Assembly: GCA_013416395.1 (NCBI GenBank)
Contig: JACCEP010000014.1
Coordinates: 1 to 64,000 of the forward strand
Length of the DNA stretch: 64,000 nt
Direction: 5' to 3'
From: Alcaligenaceae bacterium
GTDB lineage: Bacteria > Pseudomonadota > Gammaproteobacteria > Burkholderiales > Burkholderiaceae_B
Positions 61,184 to 64,000 of this stretch are shown one piece after another. Numbering within the stretch: position 1 is the first letter of the stretch; each line of letters begins with the position of its first letter. Both the position numbers and the translations under genes were made by a program. The notes beneath the pieces are model-generated. The model ran no database searches and had not been told where the DNA came from. It was given only the letters and a program-made list of their open reading frames with translations.

Positions 61184-63202
61184 TTGAAGAAGTATCTGAA
61201 TCTACTTTCGCCGCTGATCGTCGCTGGTGTTGAGTTGCCGAACCGGATGGTGATGGGCGCCATGCATACTCGCATCGAAACCCTGGATCGCCCGACCGAA
61301 CGGCTGGCAGCCTTCTACGCCCGCCGTGCCCAAGGGGAGGCAGGCATGATCTTGACAGGTGGATACTCTCCCAGCCCCGAAGGCGTCATGGATGAAGGTG
61401 GGCTTTATCTCGATAACGAGGAGCAATTGGTTGAGCATAAATGGATCACCTCTGCGGTTAACAAGGCAGGAAGCCGTATTGTTTTGCAGATTCTGCATGC
61501 TGGCCGGTACGCAAAGGTAGACACTTGCGTCGCTCCGTCCGCCCTTAGCGCACGGATCAATGTGTTTCGTCCACGAGCCTTGACCACTGCTGAGGTCTGG
61601 GGACTGATCAAAAGCTACGCCCGTACGGCAGAACTGGCCAAGAGAGCCGGTTATAGCGGCGTCGAGATTATGGGATCAGAAGGGTATCTCATCAGCCAGT
61701 TCGTCTCGGGCATCACTAATCGGCGCGGGGACGAGTTTGGCGGCAGCTACGAGGGGCGCATCCGTTTCCCAGTCGAAATCGTGAAAGCGGTCAAGAAGTG
61801 CGTTGGCGACGACTTCATTGTGGTTTACCGGATTTCTGCCATTGACCTGATCGATGGTGGGATGACGGGCGTGCAGGTTGCCGAGTTGGCGCGCCGCGTC
61901 GAGACTGTAGGCGCAGATATCATTAATACAGGAATTGGTTGGCACGAGTCGAGCGTGCCAACCATTGCCGCCAGTGTGCCACGCGCCGCCTGGATAGCGG
62001 CCATTCGCAACGTGAAGGAGGCCGTCTCTATACCGGTGATGGCATCTAATCGTATCAATACGCCCGGCGTTGCCGAAGAGATTATCGCTAGCGGTGCGGC
62101 AGACTTGGTGTCGCTGGCTCGGCCTCTGCTTGCAGATCCGGATTTCCCTAAAAAGGTTCGCATGGGAATTGATAATGAAATCGCGCCTTGTATCGCTTGC
62201 AATCAGGCCTGTCTGGACATGATTTTCACAGGCCGAACCGCGAGTTGCCTTGTCAATCCACGAGCCGGTCACGAGGTGGAGTTTCCCTCGGGTAAAGCAG
62301 CCGTTAGCAAAAGAGTAGCTGTTGTCGGGGGTGGCCCTGCGGGGATGGCGTTTGCAATCACTGCCGCCGAGCGCGGCCATAAGGTTACTCTCTACGAAGC
62401 TACTGCTCACTTGGGTGGTCAGATCAATCTGGCCAGACGGGTGCCGGGTAAAAGTGAGTTCAACGAACTGCTGCTCTACTTCAAGGTGATGCTCGATAAA
62501 TTCAAGGTGACCGTCCATCTTGGCAGGACGCCGACCGTTCAAGAGTTGAAGGCGGGGAATTTCGACGAAACCGTCGTTGCGTCTGGGATTGTGCCGCGCA
62601 AGCCACACATATCGGGTGTGGATCATCCCAAGGTCTTGAGCTATGTTGATGTTCTGGGGCGAAACATGCCTGTAGGTCAAATGGTTGCCATCCTGGGTGC
62701 AGGTGGTATCGGTTTCGACGTAGCTGAGTTCCTAGTCGGCGATTTTGAAGAATCATTGCAGACCGACGTGTTTTATAAGGCCTGGGGCGTCACGATCGAC
62801 CTAGATACGCCCGGTGGCGTAGTTGCGCCAGTAAAGCGGCAACCGACTCGCGCTGTCCATATGTTTCAGCGCAAGAGGGAGCCGTTGGGTAAGAATCTGG
62901 GTAAATCGACCGGTTGGATTCTTAAGACAAAACTCAAGGAGGCCAATGTAATCATGACGCCTGGTGTAAGCTACGATCGAATTGATGACGGAGGCCTGCA
63001 CTACACCGTAGACGGCAATTCCCATGTGTTGGGTGTGGATAATGTTATCCTTTGCACCGGACAGAAACCCCAGAGAAGTTTCGCTACTGAACTCCTAGAG
63101 GCGGACATGCAATATCACGTTATCGGTGGCGCAGATCACGCAGAAGAACTCGATGCCGTGAGTGCCATCGATCAGGCGACTCGGTTAGCGGTGATCATTT
63201 GA
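61184..63202 (+). CDS. fadH: 2,4-dienoyl-CoA reductase (FadH-type flavin/iron-sulfur enzyme)
   Basis: This 672-residue protein has an N-terminal old-yellow-enzyme-like TIM barrel (FMN) with a catalytic Tyr in SEGYLI (about Y168) and His in GIGWHE (about H254). The 4Fe-4S cysteines are in CIACNQACLDMIF and ASCLVNPRAG (about C336, C339, C343, C355). The C-terminal FAD/NADPH domain contains VAVVGGGPAGMAFA and AILGAGGIGFDVAEFL. It reduces conjugated dienoyl-CoA, so the pathway handles unsaturated substrates. The start is TTG 61184 behind GGGGATAA. Confidence 0.86.
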   Translation: MKKYLNLLSPLIVAGVELPNRMVMGAMHTRIETLDRPTERLAAFYARRAQGEAGMILTGGYSPSPEGVMDEGGLYLDNEEQLVEHKWITSAVNKAGSRIVLQILHAGRYAKVDTCVAPSALSARINVFRPRALTTAEVWGLIKSYARTAELAKRAGYSGVEIMGSEGYLISQFVSGITNRRGDEFGGSYEGRIRFPVEIVKAVKKCVGDDFIVVYRISAIDLIDGGMTGVQVAELARRVETVGADIINTGIGWHESSVPTIAASVPRAAWIAAIRNVKEAVSIPVMASNRINTPGVAEEIIASGAADLVSLARPLLADPDFPKKVRMGIDNEIAPCIACNQACLDMIFTGRTASCLVNPRAGHEVEFPSGKAAVSKRVAVVGGGPAGMAFAITAAERGHKVTLYEATAHLGGQINLARRVPGKSEFNELLLYFKVMLDKFKVTVHLGRTPTVQELKAGNFDETVVASGIVPRKPHISGVDHPKVLSYVDVLGRNMPVGQMVAILGAGGIGFDVAEFLVGDFEESLQTDVFYKAWGVTIDLDTPGGVVAPVKRQPTRAVHMFQRKREPLGKNLGKSTGWILKTKLKEANVIMTPGVSYDRIDDGGLHYTVDGNSHVLGVDNVILCTGQKPQRSFATELLEADMQYHVIGGADHAEELDAVSAIDQATRLAVII

Positions 63203-63319
63203 TCGGACGTGAGGGATTACCGACGAACAGGGGAGCGTTGTGGTGTTTGCCGCACCGCTGGAGACGAACCAGTTCATACAAGCTTCCCTTTCCTTGTGGG
63301 CACTCTTTCTTGGGGGCAC

Positions 63320-63457
63320 GCCTTGAGGCAACAGAGCTTACCCTCCATCATTCACCGCTATTTTCTGGAGTATCTGCCACTACACAAGGGCCTGCAATCG
63401 AGCGCGATCCGCATCTATCGGGACAGCTTGCGCCTATTTCTGATGGTTAGGTACTAA
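63320..63457 (+). pseudogene. Integrase N-terminal fragment
   Basis: The frame reads LPSIIHRYFLEYLPLHKGLQ, SSAIRIYRDSLRLFL and then stops, matching the core-binding N-terminal domain of phage-type tyrosine recombinases. The catalytic domain is absent. No attachment site or tRNA gene is recognisable beside it. Together with the terminase remnant it marks the right boundary of the catabolic island. Confidence 0.5.
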
Positions 63458-63479
63458 GCCTTGCTGACGTTCTGACCTG

Positions 63480-64000
63480 TCCCCTAAGCGCGAAAAATTC
63501 GCGATTTCCGTGGCGCAAGGCATGGACTTGGCTTCTGCGTACCGCACCGCGTTCAATGTCAGACCAGGGACAACGCTAGAGACGATCTGGTCCGCCGCCA
63601 GTCGACTTGCGGCTAACGCCATGGTTTCTACAAGGGTCCGAGAATTACGCGAGCAGGTTGCACAGCACACGGTGCTCGAAGTCGCCGCTCTGCTCGATGA
63701 GATCGCCAAGATCGCTTTTGTGGACCCAGGGGGGATCATCGGCGAGGATGGCAAGGTCGTCCCGCTAAACAAACTCGACCGGCCCTGCGTGCGGCCGTGG
63801 CCGCCTACACGGTCAAAGCCGACGGCACCATCATCTATAAATTTTGGGACAAGAACTCAGCACTTGAAAAAGCCGCACGTCACCTGGGGTTGTACGAAAC
63901 CGATAACCGTCAGCGTGCCGATGCGCTGGGCGATCTGCTGGAAAGCCTGTCCGGTAACGTGAAGGGTGTCTCGACCGGCGCCGACGAAACCAGCACGGAC
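63480..64000 (+). pseudogene. Phage terminase small subunit, frameshifted and running off the window
   Basis: The sequence reads LSPKREKFAISVAQGMDLAS then AYRTAFNVRP, VRELREQVAQHTVLEVAAL and GGIIGEDGKVVPLNKLD, then shifts frame near 63775 and continues ALRAAVAAYTVKADGTIIYK, WDKNSALEKAARHLGLYE to the window edge. This is the pattern of phage terminase small subunits. Homology begins before the first start codon in frame (GTG 63510), so the 5' end is also damaged. The rest may lie beyond the window. Confidence 0.68.

Noticed and set aside
1-64000. CRISPR arrays, rRNA, tRNA and riboswitches
   Set aside because: No regularly spaced repeats, rRNA-like stretches, tRNA cloverleafs or known riboswitch cores were seen on reading both strands, although a covariance search could still find divergent RNAs.

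Overview
The window looks like the chromosome of a betaproteobacterium of the order Burkholderiales, most likely an Alcaligenaceae relative (Bordetella, Pusillimonas or Castellaniella type). The basis is two orphan Bug/TctC-type receptors, several CaiB/BaiF CoA-transferases, IclR-controlled acyl-CoA operons and IS110/IS3/IS66 debris. No rRNA, tRNA or CRISPR array was found. Assignments come from reading protein motifs by eye; no database search was run.

Left part (1-30 kb) is a series of small metabolic and regulatory units. They are: the end of an ABC exporter whose ATPase start looks frameshifted; a complete CUT2 sugar import operon (FGGY kinase, permease, binding protein, single-domain ATPase; FrcBCA-like); an fsr-type efflux pump convergent with it and divergent from an AraC regulator; a PAS-LuxR regulator divergent from an acyl-CoA synthetase across three TACGTA hexamers; a PLP trans-sulfuration enzyme; a chpS/chpB toxin-antitoxin pair; a MarR regulator with an MFS pump; a broken hipA remnant; RidA; an SDR; a LysR regulator divergent from a secreted metallo-beta-lactamase-fold protein; ygjP; a soxC-type sulfite dehydrogenase with a short cytochrome c; a TetR regulator divergent from a receptor/aldehyde dehydrogenase/alcohol dehydrogenase operon; a PD-(D/E)XK nuclease-like orphan; and an IS110 remnant.

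Right part (30-63 kb) is an acyl-CoA catabolic island in two modules, each with its own IclR regulator. Module A (30.0-42.3 kb) holds a MaoC hydratase, three crotonase/SDR proteins, a thiolase, a PimC/PimD-like acyl-CoA dehydrogenase pair, a third acyl-CoA dehydrogenase and an NDP-forming acyl-CoA synthetase, with one MECR-like enoyl reductase on the opposite strand. Module B (44.3-48.9 and 51.4-63.2 kb) holds two CaiB transferases, an AMACR-like protein, a hydroxyacyl-CoA dehydrogenase, a BadH-like SDR, an acyl-CoA dehydrogenase, crotonases, two Bug receptors and a FadH-type dienoyl-CoA reductase. Together they suggest degradation, via CoA thioesters, of an alicyclic or methyl-branched, possibly unsaturated, carboxylic acid. 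The substrate is inferred, not shown.

The island is bounded and split by mobile debris: IS110 at 28.1 kb; a nested IS3/IS66/IS110 block at 42.4-44.3 kb; IS1182, group II intron, IS3, integrase, IS66 and IS407 pieces at 49.1-51.2 kb; and integrase plus a frameshifted phage terminase small subunit at 63.3-64 kb. This pattern fits an acquired, repeatedly rearranged genomic island.
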